A stretch of 64,000 nt of DNA, taken from the NCBI RefSeq assembly GCF_023343835.1, contig NC_064433.1, positions 137,791,957 through 137,855,956 on the forward strand. Direction: 5' to 3'. The notes beneath the pieces are model-generated. The model worked only from the letters and a program-made list of their open reading frames with translations, had not been told where the DNA came from and did not search any database. A program made the translations under genes and the position numbers. Positions within the stretch are counted from its first letter, which is position 1; each line of letters begins with the position of its first letter. Shown here one piece after another: positions 1-12,814 of this stretch. This stretch comes from Lagopus muta (lineage: Eukaryota > Chordata > Aves > Galliformes > Phasianidae).

Positions 1-535
1 ACATAGATGCTTTTCTCTGATTATTTTTCTCCGAGAAAGGGTAAATAAATAAAAATACACTACTAGCACTGCAGAATTGACACAAACACTGGGACAATGA
101 CCTGATTTTCAGAAATATTTCTGAACTACAAGTCACCTTGAAGAGTATCAGATCTGGAACTGAACAATATTTTTGCTTATCTTGTTACAGTCTTTCAATT
201 TCCCCTTTTCAAGAATTATTAGACAATTTCAAGCAATATATTAGTCTTTTCCAGACTGCATTCTTTCCTCAAACATTGCCTTTCATCCTTCTTGTCAACT
301 TGATGGCCCTTTGCAGGATATATAATTTAGCTTTGCTTTCCTTAGTGTCCTGAATTCATGGTCTTTCCAACTCGGGCATGAGCAGGTGCTGTCAGTGAGG
401 TACATTCCAACAGCAGCTACTAGGCAGAAATACTGAGCAAAACTACAGAGAAAGTAATTAAAACCAAATACCAAACATTTACAAGAGACAGTACCAAGGA
501 AACAATTAGAAGTTTAAAAAGACCAAGCCTTGATT

Positions 536-554
536 AAAAAAAAAAAAAAAAAAA
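536..554 (+). repeat. Poly(A) run
   Basis: Nineteen consecutive A. No retrocopy was recognised upstream. Confidence 0.9.
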
Positions 555-872
555 GTCTTCATGCTGTTAAAATAGGTTCAATATGAAAAGTACAGATATT
601 TGACTTCCAACTTGCTGCACTAAAGGAATGGACCTGCTGCCATGTGCTATTTTGTAAAGGAAACCCAGAACTATTTAGAACTATTAACTATCAGAACTAT
701 TAACTACAGAACTGTTAACTATCTGCCCAATGACAGCCTGACTTTCTCTCCAGTAGGGACCTTTGCATTGTTTTAACTAATTAATACCACAAATATTTTT
801 TCTCTATCTTTTGCTACCTAAGACAGAAGGAAAAGCCTTGAAGGCCCTCCCAGTCTGGGTGGCCTTAATATT

Positions 873-901
873 GATAATAATAAAATAAAATAAAATAAAA
901 A
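873..901 (+). repeat. (TAAAA)n microsatellite
   Basis: Four perfect TAAAA units at 881-900 preceded by a TAATAA-like stretch. Confidence 0.85.
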
Positions 902-3207
902 CACAGAAATTCAGTCAACTGGACACAGTTAGCTTTTCAATATCCATAGTAAATAAAAAAGCCCAACCATCTGCAGATAGCAAAAGTATGGGTGACTTTC
1001 TAGACTGTACAACACGGCTACAAGAGAGAAAAGCCCAGTCACTGCGGCTTTGAACTGGGAGGATACAGAGTTGCTGCCATCACTGCCCATCTGTCTAAGA
1101 CATCTGCCTGACTTCCAGACCTGAAAGGGATGAAGCAAAGCCAGGGTGCGCATTTCTGCAACCCATGCAGGGATGATAAACCTCAGAGAGAAACAGAGAA
1201 GTAATTTGTGTACGTATAATAGAACATGCACATTCTCTGAATTAGGCAGGAAAAAAGTGCCAACAAACGTAAATGGTCACGAATGAGAGAATTAACATTC
1301 TTGAAAAAAAGTCAGAGGAATTTTATTCTGCCCTATGCAGACTTTGTTTAAAACAGCAATTAAATGCTTAACCTGCTTTTTCTTTACATGCTAATGGCTA
1401 GCATTTCTTACCTTCACAGCTGCTTGAAATTGTTCTCAAAATCTAGATAGATAAAAGAGAAAATACATCTTCTGCCTGATTCTGAGTGACCCAGTAAAAA
1501 GTAGGCAAGCACTGAGGAGTGTAATCAGTTTAAATGGATCTCACACTTCAGTGAGGTTAGAAAGAACAGTCAGTTATAATGCAGACAGACAAATAAAAAG
1601 TGCAAGAGGAGACAAATGAAGATGTTTCAAGCTAATCTATTAAATGGAGAAGAGTAAGGTATTATTTATTACTTCATTATTTTAGTAACACTATGTTATT
1701 CTAGAATTTCTGCACCTTCTGTTCTGCAGATACTAGATGCTTGACTTTATATAGCTTAAAATAACAGTTTGATGCTCAGTGTAATAATAAAGGCTTTATA
1801 GGATAAGAACCATCTGCTGCAATTACACTCACTTTCTCAGATTTTCTGAAAGGGATGAAAAACCTTAGACTTCATCGATTACACGCCCTTGATAAAGTAT
1901 GAGTCATCTCAAAGGCGTTTGGCATGCAAATGCAATTCTCATGGAAACAGTCTAATGAGAGAACACATTGAAAATGGTCATCCAAATGGTCTTATTGATA
2001 AAAAGATTCTCAAATGGAAGACAGTAACACTGCAGTATAATGCACTCTTCCATGTCCGTAATGCTGTTAAGAAATACTCTTCGGGCATTCCACAGCTTTT
2101 TAGTCAAATACTATTTTCAGCACTTTTTCTGGTGAGATCATTAATAAGATTATTTCACCAAATATATGTTAATTATCCTCCACTCCCCAACCACAGATCC
2201 TAGGGCCTGGAACTTCTTCCCACACTATGGTAAGAAATTTACCTCCAGATGTTAATAATTAAGGCATTAAAGGGTAAACCCAGTACCCACTTCCGCAGCT
2301 GCTGCGGCTCCCATGGCAGTAAAATACTGTGGTTACAGTGCTAAAGAGTGTGGGTGGATTGGAAAGGGCCTTTCAGTATTTATGCACTTCTGCATAACAT
2401 AGGAGCCAGATCAAAAGGGCTTCCAGCACAGGCAACATGTTGGCTGAGCATGGTGCTGGGCAGAATGGTTATGTACTTCCCACACAGGAGGCTACGTGAG
2501 GAGTGAAAAGCAGATGTTTTCCAACATATTCTTGGGTACCAGAAAGAACAGGCTTAGAATGGCAGCCCTATCATAGCCTGGATCCTGGCCTGGAGCAGCC
2601 CTTCTCAATAGTTTTTCTCCAATCAAATGATCTGCAAATGGATCTCTGAAGTAACAGATGCCTTGAATACTGTGAACATCAATGGGAACCGTTTTTAAGA
2701 GTCATGTTTCAAATCCAAATGTGCTGTTTGGAGAGACCGTTTCAAGGCAATTGGGGAGAATGCTTCTCTTGCTTTCCCTGACCAACTTCTCTTTTTTGGG
2801 CCTGGGACTGAGTAGCAGTCTGTTCTTGTTCTGCACAGGCACCTGATATAAAAAAAAGTTTGACTAAAGCTTGGGGACGTGTTTTAAGCAAAAACTCAGT
2901 TTTCTGCTCAAACAGCCAAGTACACATTTGAAAGTCTCATAGGGTTAATATAATGAACAAGCATTGATAGATAATGATCTGAATTAAGTTATTTTTAAAT
3001 GTATTCCAAAATAGTTTAAAATGCTTTTCTTGAGCATAGTCTTCTAGGCATAACTATTCATTCACTTGTTCAAAGGTCTCAAAAGTCAGTAATTGAATTA
3101 TTTAAATTTAAGGTTTGAAAGCATGTCAATATTTCACAATACACATTTAAAATAGAGAAGTTTGTGATGGGACTCAAAAAGTTCTGCGTAAGACTTGCTG
3201 AACAAGA

Positions 3208-3410
3208 CATAGAATGGCTTGGGTTGGAAGGGACCTCAAGGATCACCAAGTTCCAACCCCTCTGCTGCATGCAGGGCCAACAACCTCCATATCAGACTAG
3301 GTTGCCCAGGGCCCCATCCAACCTGGCCTTGAACACCTCCAGGGATGGAGCATCCACAACCTCTTGGAGCAGCCTGCTCCAGCACCTCATCATTCTCTTG
3401 GTAAAGAGCA
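3208..3410 (-). repeat. CR1 LINE 3' fragment (antisense)
   Basis: Read on the minus strand it carries the avian CR1 3' tail: the segment around GTTGTGGATGCTCCATCC, the GTTCAAGGCCAGGTTGGATG segment, the CAGGGGGTTGGAACT-type block and a terminal CCATTCTATG. The frame at 3164-3421 is only repeat translated in the wrong strand. It lies in intron 2 of the COL4A1-like gene, in the same orientation as that gene. Confidence 0.9.
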
Positions 3411-5133
3411 TGAAATTTTGAATTTACAATGACTTCTGTTGCTACATACTGATATTATTACCTCTCCTACATTTTTAAATGATCCACATTAAGTTGAGGT
3501 AGTTTTGGCTCTGGTTGTATCAGGCAGGCGCTTGTTCTTCTTTGAGAAATAGGACTCAGACTCTAAACTGCAAATAGGAAATGTCAGAAAGGGAAGCTCT
3601 AGCTAAGTCAGGTCCAAAGCCTTAAATAAATGAAGCATAAGTTTTACAAGATTTTCTTTCCCCAAACTATCATTTTTTAAAATGATCTAGTTACAAGATG
3701 CTGGCATGTGCCATGAACTGAAAATAATGGCTTTCAACAAGCGAGTTACAACACAATATTCATCTTGCTCTACAATGATTCATTTGCACTCACAACTGAA
3801 AAATAAGATCAAGATATCAAGGGAAAAATTCTGATTTCCAGGCCTTTTACAAATCTTTGCTTTATTTGTTTTTAATAGACAGCTGACTTTTATTACACAG
3901 ATACTAACTCTGTCATTAAAAAATGAAACTCCACCTCAAAGATGTTTTGGAAATAGGCACTTTTCATCTTTCTCACAAATTAATCTATGTTTTGCTACAC
4001 ATAAAATTATCTTTGCTTCAATCTCCAGTTAAGCTATTTACATTCCTCTGTTTTGGAAAGCATTAAACAACAACCACCAACAAGCATTCTTAATATCCTA
4101 ATCTGTAAGTATGTAGCTATCGCATGTGAGAAAATGCAGAAGACTAGCTGTATATTTTTTTTTAAGTAAACAAACAATAATTTAAAAAAAAAAACAAAAA
4201 CAAAACACTCTTCAGACTATTTTATTGGGTGATCTGAACAACTTACCTTGAAAAATGATCCCACTGGACGAAAAAGCCTTTAATTTACACTCATTTATAA
4301 CTGTAGTACATATACAGTACGTGTGCATGCACAACCAAAGATAGTGTAGATTAAAATCTCTACAGCAAAATTGAAAAAGATAAGGAGAGTGATTCAGTGT
4401 CTACAGTATTTACAAAGTGGGTAATTTGCAGAGAGAATTCATGGAATGTTTAAGTACACTGGATTTTTCCTTCACTGCTATTGCTTCACAAGAATCCTTT
4501 AATATGCTTTTTTTTTTTCTTCCATACATGGAACTAATTTGGACAGTTGAATGGGAATGGATTTGCAAGGGTCTGTAAAAAAAATTAAGATTTTTTTTCC
4601 TGAACTGAAACATTTTGCTATATTTGAGTTTATTATTGACCTCCTTCTTGCTATTGTAGGTCATTGCCTCCTGGGGTTAACCCTAGTCAGCACTACGTTG
4701 CTTATGATGTATTACAGCCTTTCCTGAAAAGAACTGAAGGGGAGCATTTCTGAATGGAGGTGCTCATGTCTGTTCCAGAGGTGGTCAGGATATCAAGTCA
4801 AGATCTGCACTGCCTTCTGAGGAATCTGCAGGTGAGGCATGGGAAAGAAGAGGCTGATGGGCTAGCATCCCATTCAGTGGGGACATGGGGAGGGTATGGG
4901 CAAGCCATGGGGGCTTCAGCATATAGTGATGGCATTATACTATTTCCCATCCCTATCCCTTCAGCCCTCTGGCACTGCTGGTACTGAGATGGCTGCATTT
5001 TGAAAACCCTCCTTGAAGGACTTGGTATTGGAAATGCCCTATAGTGGTGCAAGCTTCCACTGAAATCAATAGATTATACACCATGTAGTTCAAGTGAGAG
5101 AGAAAATGAAGTAGAGACAGCTGATATACTCAC

Positions 5134-5187
5134 CTTTTGTCCTTTTACTCCACTGCAGTCACATTTTCCACAACTAGAAGAACAACC
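5134..5187 (-). CDS. COL4A1: Type IV collagen alpha-1-like chain, exon 2 (start of 7S domain)
   Basis: This 54-nt minus-strand exon has an acceptor CAG at 5190-5188 after a T-rich tract and a donor GTGAGT from 5133 downwards. It reads in phase 0 as GCSSSCGKCDCSGVKGQK. Four cysteines followed by the first G-x-y triplets are the hallmark of the N-terminal 7S domain of collagen IV, which cross-links four protomers in basement membranes. Cysteine spacing is C-x3-C-x2-C-x-C. The C-G-K-C-D-C core and V-K-G-Q-K ending match COL4A1 best. COL4A5 has a different first Cys pair and ends I-K-G-E-K, and COL4A3 differs more. The exon is 18 codons against the usual 20 in the human alpha-1 and alpha-5 genes. 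The next exon lies beyond the left edge. No other G-x-y exon was seen in 1-5133. Confidence 0.85.
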
Positions 5188-7984
5188 CTGAAAATAAAAC
5201 AGAAAGCAGGGATTAATCATCTGACCTAGGTAACAGACAGAACCTACCAAAACATGTCAGGAATGTCAGCAGGGTAAGACAGCACAGGGAATGCCCACTT
5301 CAGCCCATGCAACGCTTTGTTATCCTTATACAGATGTACATTCTCAGTCCCAGTCCAGTAAAAGATGATTTTGTAACATTGTAACACTACATTACTTCAA
5401 AATTATTGTATTTTTGGCTACCATTTTAAACACAATTCATCATTATACACAAGCATTCTCCATATAGCAATATGAAAGACAATTCAAAACATGACCTTCC
5501 ATCTATTCAATATTTATACATTCAAAGCCCAACAGATATTTTAAAAATATAATCAATCCCTTCTTAGAAGCATCTCTTTAGTACCAGATCATTAATATAT
5601 GGCTTGCATTCTACATAATATTTAACCTCTATAAATACGTGCCATTGCTTTGAGGAGAAAGGGATGGTAAAACAGCATTTAATGACTTCTGGATTTAAGA
5701 AGAAAAACAGCAGACATGAAGAATACTGTCTATGTTTCTTTTTTGTAGACACAAAATATTGTCTACTCAACACTCTCCAGATCTTTACCTGAAGTTTCTC
5801 AATACTGATCTTCTCAATGTTTTTAATCAGTAATTAGCAGTCTGCTGATAACTGTTTTGCAAGGAAATTAAAATACTGTCATAATTACCACAGTAAAGTA
5901 TTTAAACAAGTAGATCTGTACATATTTTACAAAATCAAACCAAACCAGTCTCCAAGAAGGCAAGCTACTCCTCTTACGAGACGTAGAGACAATTGTTAAT
6001 GTCTACTGGACAGGCAATGATTACTTCCTGGCTAACAGTCATCAGTAATCAAAGTATTGAGGTATTTATCACTTCATCATGAAGAGCCTCTCATTTTCTT
6101 TGCAGAACATGAAATCAGAAAACAGATGAGAGAAGTCAGATTAACTGATGATCAAGAAAAAGCTTATGGTTTCATAGTGTTCCTGAATACTCAAGTGCAT
6201 GTAGGCTACTCCTCCCTTCTCCTCCTCACTGCCTCCATGAAGACACTTGTAACTAACTCAGGTAAGTCCATTGCTCTTGTTAATTATCATACCTCTCAGA
6301 AAAAAACTCGGAGGCAAACAAGCAAATCTCTGAATAATCCACCAATGCACGCAAGGTCCTTCACCAGCCACAACAGGCCATTATCTCAGAGCATTCATGG
6401 GCAGCGCTTCTCTGGAATGAGGTTTCATCAAGGATTCCAAGCACCCATTCCTCCAAATCTATAGGCTCCACAATCTATGGAGACATCAGTGCAGCTGAGA
6501 AGCCAAAGCAAATGCTACTGTTTTGAATTTGGAAAACTCAATAGAAACTAAAAGACAACATCACTCAGGGAAGCTAAATAATACATTAACACTTTTAAAG
6601 TATATTTTATTTTAAACCAAAGAATCAAAGTGAACATGGGCTTTAATGCTGCAAAAGGAATTACTTAAGGCTGTCCAATAAAACTAAAACAACAACACCT
6701 GAGGCAACTGTTGCTTTTGATGAGATCTTATTTTTTTATAAGTAGAGACACTGATTTTGTTGTTTGATGTCAAGCTTTCTCCACATTCACACAAAGCAAA
6801 AACATTCTTTTTTTTTCTTCTTACATTATGCTACAGAAAGAGAATTAGACCTGGAAACAACACCAACACATGCTACAATGCCAACTCAATACTGACCAGG
6901 ACAGAAAAATGGTACCCTCTGAATAATCAGCTTCACTTCTTACACTAGAAACTTCACTTTGCCTAAAAAAACACTTGAAACTCCTGTTTCAAGAACTGAA
7001 CAAGTACAGCCTCTTCTAGCTTTTCAGACCTGATGAGATCACAGCTGGAGGACGCATGCCTGAAGCTCATACTTCCTCCTCCAGCATCATGTAGAATGTT
7101 ATCAGTTTTATCAACACATCCCTTAAATTCAGAAGTCTGTTTTAATTGCATCTGGGAATGTAATTAAAACACGTCATTGAATCATTATAAACATCTGTTT
7201 TCAAGTTAATCCCCTCATATTTCCTTAAGCCTGTTATTTAACATAGACCCTTTTAGAAAAAGGTATGTTGCTATTTATTTTCAGTTGGGTTTTGTTCTAA
7301 AATCTGGCATGGCCAGAAGAATAGACTTGTGCTTTCACATCTCCTTTTGTACTTCCAAAACAGATGCTATTATGTTCTGTTTTTCCTGTTTCTTAAGCCT
7401 TAGTTTAGAATAACCAAAGGCAAGGAAGGTAAGAAGGTATGAAGCATCAGGCAGCACAGCTGCATAAGATGCCGTTTTGCAGACAAGAGCTGTGGCCTGC
7501 TATGCCAAAGCAGACCACCTGTATTACTAATACTTTCTGTTTGTTTTATAGCTGCATCACCTCCTACTGTTTCTGGCTGCAACATTTGTAAGCGGATGGA
7601 CGATCGGCCAACAATGACAGCCTCTACTGGATAACATTATCTGCAGCTATGAAAACCTATTTTTAAATCTGAAGGATGTGATAAGGCTATGCGTATGCTA
7701 GGAAGAAGTCTGAGCTTTTTTCTCTCGGTCTTTGGGGAAGATGAGAAGGCCAGACTAGAAAAAGCTTATGGATCAAAGGTCACTTTAAGGAGGTCAAAGT
7801 GTCATTTACGTAATGAGGTGGGAAATTTGGAGAGAGGAAGATGGTTACAACAGGTACAGTAATTAAGATTTTTGTTCATCTGACCTAGCGCCTGTACAAA
7901 CATCCATATCACTTCACTGCAGTCACCCTTTATTCAATGGCAAGAAACAGGCAATTCTGGGCTGAGATTCACCTAATCTATTAC

Positions 7985-8195
7985 TTTTCGGAAAGGGTGG
8001 TCAGGCACTGGAATGGACTGCCCAGGGAGGTGGTGGAGTCACCGAGCCTGGGGGTGTTCAAGGAAAGGCTGGATGTTGTGTTGAGGGACATGGTTTAGTG
8101 GGAGCTATTGGTAATGGTGAACGGTTGGACTGGATGATCTTTTAGGTCTTTTCCAACCTTGGTGATTCTATGATTCTATGATTCTGTGATTCTAT
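7985..8195 (+). repeat. CR1 LINE 3' fragment
   Basis: It shows GGAAAGGGTGGTCAGGCACT, then CCCAGGGAGGTGGTGGAGTC, GGACATGGTTTAGTGG, GGTCTTTTCCAACC and four terminal copies of the ATTCTATG/ATTCTGTG tail repeat. This is a typical 5'-truncated avian CR1 of about 210 bp, well preserved. Confidence 0.92.
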
Positions 8196-10584
8196 TTTGG
8201 ATGTTTGCTTTCCATGTAGATGAATCACACCTTAGATGAACAAGTAGGAGAGACAGGCAGAAAGTAGTATGGGCTATGTACGTGAACAAGGGGGAAAACC
8301 GAGAGAAAAAGATGTACATAGGGAATCAGAGTCCTCAATGGGAAACTTTATCCTGATGGAAAAATTACCGTCACCTCAATGTAAGTGAGCTGAAACTATG
8401 CAAATTATTGCTTACTTTAAATTGTTCTGATTTTAAATAAATCTTAGGAAATGAACTTAGATTATGACTTCCCATCATACAAGCCTAAAGATGAGATACA
8501 TAGCTTTGTTCTATCTCCTAGACATTCTCTCTGAAACAGTATATTTTCCAGGAACCGCATGGATCTCAAAGCAATCTCTGCTGTCCTCCAAGTGCAAAAA
8601 CAGAGAAGGAATGGTGCTATGCAGGAAGTGCAACATGGGAGGAGACTCTGAAGAGGAAAGCTCTTTATCACTTGCATAGGAACCAGCTACAGATTAATAC
8701 GATGACCCTTGCCAGATGTACCATGATACTTCACCTCCATACAGTCAAGTTTGCAGCTTTCAAGCAGCCACAGCTCCCTCACATTGCTGGCCAGCCTGTT
8801 ATATATTTGGTGGCATGCATTTTTCTTCCTCCTCCCACGAAACATCAGCCCAGAAGCAGAAGCTCAATTTAGCAGAATGAATTGCTTCATTTTGTGACAA
8901 GCATTTCCGTTCTGTTTCTTTCTCCCAGACTGTCTGCAACTGATAAGTTTAGTGAATCATGCTAGCAAGTCAGTATCAAACAAGAAAAAAAGATTATGTC
9001 TCTTTAACATCACACAAATGAGTGTGCTATGCAGACCAAATATTTGCCTACAAGAGAGCAATTCATTTATTAACAAAAAGTCCTAAAAGCGTGCTGCTGA
9101 TGAATGGATCTCCCAAGCCAGCACACACAGGCCACGAATCCCAGGCCTCGGGGTGCTCAGCCCCAGTGACATGCTGAAAAGGCTGCTGATGGAAGAAACT
9201 CTGCTTTGCAGTTCAGCTTCTAGCACATCTGTCAAACCTCAGCTACAGACTTCTGCATTCTGCTCTGTTTTTCCACGTCCAGCTACTTTCCTGGCAGTTG
9301 AGAGCCATTGGAACACATACAGGAACAATACAAACAGCCAGATTAGCAGCCTGCGAGGGAGACAGCAGCCATATTTGGAAATGCACCATTTCTGGAAACC
9401 ACAGATAGCACCAAAAGAACACCAGTCAGAGCCAGTTCCTGGGCACTCACCTCTCTGACAGAAGTGTATTTTTCGAGACACAATGTAGTTCACCTTCCCA
9501 CAGCATCAATCAGCCTTCTTTGGCTGAGTTTCAGCTGCCAGGTTTCCTACTAGCTTAAGCAGCAAGACTGCATAGGCTTCACTCTAGCTCAAATCTTACA
9601 CTGTAGAACGCAGGCATAAGGAAAATCTGATAATATTCTCACTGTTTACTTAAGGCAGATGATGTTGAAAATCTCATTCCAGGGAATACGATGCTCTTCA
9701 AGTGACTGAAAATCTTGTAAACAGGTAACCAATGAGATCAGCACTGATAATAGAATTCTAATTCATAGCTGAAATGCTTCAGCGAGTAAAAAATACTTAG
9801 GATTTCATCTCATAATTCATTAATTATGAAATAATATTTTCTGTTTAGACATACTTAAACTGGTCACGTTTTCTGAGAACTGTGAAGATTTCGCACCCTG
9901 TGCTGCTTTTGTTCATATTCCAATCTGGACTGAATTCTGATACCAATTCCCAGTTCAAACACCAATTTTGGTTACGCTCATGGGATGTCCCTGTCACACA
10001 GGCAGTTCTAAGTGACAGCTGAATCTCCTGCCTTCACACAGTCCTTCCCTCCCTGCACAAACTTTCCCACGGTGGAGATTGATCTGTGCGTAGCAAAGGC
10101 TGCACTTCCACCTGTTCACGCACTTATACAACTCATAAAGCCAACAAAAGAGCTGGATCAATCCATGTCTCCAGTTTCACATCACACCAAATACGGGAAT
10201 AGGGAGGTGGTGCCAACTGCAGGATACTTATCTCAAATTCCTCTCATATTTTCTTCTCTCCTCAGAATGTCAAAATAGCTGCCTAGCTGCATTACTATTC
10301 CCCTACGTTTACTCTTTAGATAGGGCTGTACTGGGTTACCTGAACTCTCCTTTTGTGTAAAATATCACCAGAGGAAACCACTGCTATTTTTCAGTTAACT
10401 GCAACACTTAGTCAAAATATTTCTTAACTGATGTTGCAGTCCATTAACAGCTTGAAAAAAAATGATGTTGCTACAATTTCTGATTTATAGCTAGCTAGAT
10501 CAAAAATTTTTCTTTTAAAGATTGTCTTATTTGCTTCTGTTATATTAGGTTTATTTTAGATTATGGACACATGTGGCTACACTG

Positions 10585-10657
10585 GAAAAAAAGAAAAAAG
10601 AAAAAAAAAAGAAAAAATAGAAAAAAAATAGAAAAGTGAAATCTTTTTTTTTTTTCC
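10585..10657 (+). repeat. A/G-rich low-complexity tract
   Basis: Runs of A interrupted by single G, then a T run. The frame at 10561-10770 on the minus strand is Phe/Leu-rich translation of this tract. Confidence 0.85.
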
Positions 10658-11644
10658 TTAAATAAATACAGCAGTATGAAAAGTTTTGTTATTTCTATAT
10701 ATGGCAACACCGTATTTAAACAAAAAGATAAATGTTGTTTGCAAAAATAAAAACCAAAACATCTCGTCAACCAAAAAATAGATCAACCATGAGCTGAAGA
10801 GTGGAGTCAAAACTTGCTGACTGCACTGAACATGGCAGCTTTAAAATTCAAGGAAATGGCCATTAGGAAAAAGCAACTCCTTCATAAGTCCACATGCATT
10901 TCCTTTGATCATAATGAATGAAGAAAAATCAAACAAGCCCCACTGCACTACTGAAGCATTCATTAAAAATATTTCTGATTTTTTTTAACAATTGTATTTA
11001 TTATTCTTAATATTTTATTCTTTGAATATGGGTAACATTTGTATTTCAACAGTTTTAGAAACTTCTTTTTAATCAAATTGCTAATCTGCTGACAAATTCA
11101 CCGATTCCTGATCAAAATCTACGACCTATTCATTTTTGAAGGTTGCACTTCTCCTTCATTAGTATTTGAACTGCAGCAATTGTTACAGTGTAAGTGCAAT
11201 GTATTCTCTCTTGTCATCAGAGAAAGTCAGTTTAAGTGTAGCACCTAAGCAGAAAACATCACTTCAAAATGAATCAACTATTATAGCTAGATTGAAGTGA
11301 ATCACAGAAACTATTAGTTTGAAGACAATTAGCTCCCATTGATAGTTAGAATGGTATCAGTGTGACTTCTCGCTCCAAGTGCATTTAATCACTGGGAACC
11401 TTGGCACAAGCATTTGCACAAGTACTGTAAGGAAGCAGCAGACATCTGCTGTGCCTACAAGGGCTTTAGAAGGGCTACAAGCTTTATTAAAAGTGATAAA
11501 GTGAGAGAAGAGTGCTCTGGTACATAGCTGCTCATAGAGGTTACTCCCATAACCTCTGCTGTAAGGAGAGTAACTTCTCTTTGGTGATGTCTGTACAATA
11601 GGACTGGCTGTAATCAAATATCTAAACAAGGTTTAATCTTGCAT

Positions 11645-11713
11645 GGTATTTCAGGCAGTAATTTGCCATTTCATCTTACCTGTATGTTAATTTGAGTGAG
11701 ATTTGCTTAAAGT
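11645..11713 (+). repeat. Left arm of a long imperfect inverted repeat
   Basis: This 69-bp arm is the reverse complement of 12746-12814, with 63 of 69 positions identical and no gaps by my count. The 29 bp at the inner end of this arm are identical. Patchy similarity may extend outward on the outer side of each arm (for example a shared TGTAATCA). The element family is unknown to me. Confidence 0.85.
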
Positions 11714-12569
11714 TTCTTAAATGTAAGAATCAATTGACTCTTAGTAGTCAATACAAAGCTAACCATCCTGGACTGACAGATGAACTTCAACCTACAAAAC
11801 TGTTCAGGAAAAGGAACATCTACCATGCTTTCATTTTCAGGACTTAATGCAGAGAAAAGAAATCAAGCACAGCTCTCATTTCAATTGTAAAACCATCAAT
11901 TTCAGATGTCTAAAGAAAGTTAAATGATGGAGGAAATATATAAAGAATATCATATGATTTTATAATGCCAGCAAGTTCCAGTCTTTCCTTGTCTCCATAA
12001 TCCTCTTTATCCTCCAATAAAAGAAAAAAAAGTTGGCCACTTATCTTCATTTTTTTGTTTCCCAGGAAATTATTGCCAGGTTACACTTATCACTGTATTG
12101 GGAATTCCTTGAACCAAGGGGTAGCTTATTGGTTTTTCAGCCTCTGAGTCTCCAAGCTTGGCTCTGGTGAGCATTAACTGAAAGTTTCCATCATGTAGCA
12201 GCTATTTAAGACCCTTGGTTGTGTCATTTCCATTTTCTGAAGATCTGGTATTCACCAAGCACAGAAGAACAGTTCCATTCAAGATATCCCATGGTATCCC
12301 ACCTGTCTCCAGCTGCCAGGCCAGGTGGAAACAGCTTTCCTCTAGGTCTTAGTTCATATCTGCCATGCCTAATAAATATTCCAAATGGCACTGGGTGCCT
12401 AGGTTTAAGCAATGAAAATGAGTACTACCCAGTAATCTCCAAAGGCTCATTAAATCCTGTATGGATAAGATGAATGAAAATACTCATTCTGCTGAAGACC
12501 TCTATGGGATGCAAGCTGATGTACAGGTGTGGGACAGAAGGAAGCACAAGTGGTCCCCGCATATTCCCT

Positions 12570-12625
12570 GTTAATGTAAAGCTTTATATATTTATTTTAT
12601 ATATGTTAATGTAAAGTTTTAATAT
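12570..12625 (+). repeat. Short tandem duplication inside the inverted-repeat spacer
   Basis: A GTTAATGTAAAG-type unit followed by T/A-rich sequence occurs at about 12570 and again at about 12605, a period of about 35 bp with two copies. Confidence 0.6.
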
Positions 12626-12745
12626 ATCTTTTAGAGATCACTTTAGACCAGATGAGAAATTTCCTCTATCAAACCTACACAGTGGAAAACTGGAATGTCA
12701 GATACTAATGCATCAGTGCATCAGGTATCTCTATTAATGAGGGAT

Positions 12746-12814
12746 ACTTTAAGCAAATCTCACTCAAATTAACACACAGTTAAGATGAAATAGCAATTTA
12801 TTGCATGAAATACC
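12746..12814 (-). repeat. Right arm of a long imperfect inverted repeat
   Basis: Reverse-complement partner of 11645-11713, with a 1,032-bp spacer. The spacer has no recognised transposase, so this is either an unclassified non-autonomous DNA element with long inverted ends or two opposite copies of an old interspersed repeat. Confidence 0.85.

Larger units (their letters stand above)
1..5133 (-). other. Intron 2 of the COL4A1-like gene (partial, runs off the left edge)
   Basis: This stretch lies downstream of the exon-2 donor at 5133. Apart from the antisense CR1 at 3208-3410, a poly(A) run at 536-554, a TAAAA microsatellite near 881-900 and an A-rich run near 4182-4206, I see ordinary AT-rich DNA. 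I looked for G-x-y repeat exons on the minus strand and found none. Confidence 0.7.

Noticed and set aside
6057..6464. 135-codon plus-strand frame near exon 2 of the COL4A1-like gene
   Set aside because: No recognisable domain, low-complexity-free but unmatched, and no splice or poly(A) support. Treated as chance.
7400..7585. Possible extra minus-strand exon near 7.4-7.6 kb
   Set aside because: The frame lacks G-x-y repeats and a 7S Cys pattern, and no phase-compatible acceptor/donor pair was seen.
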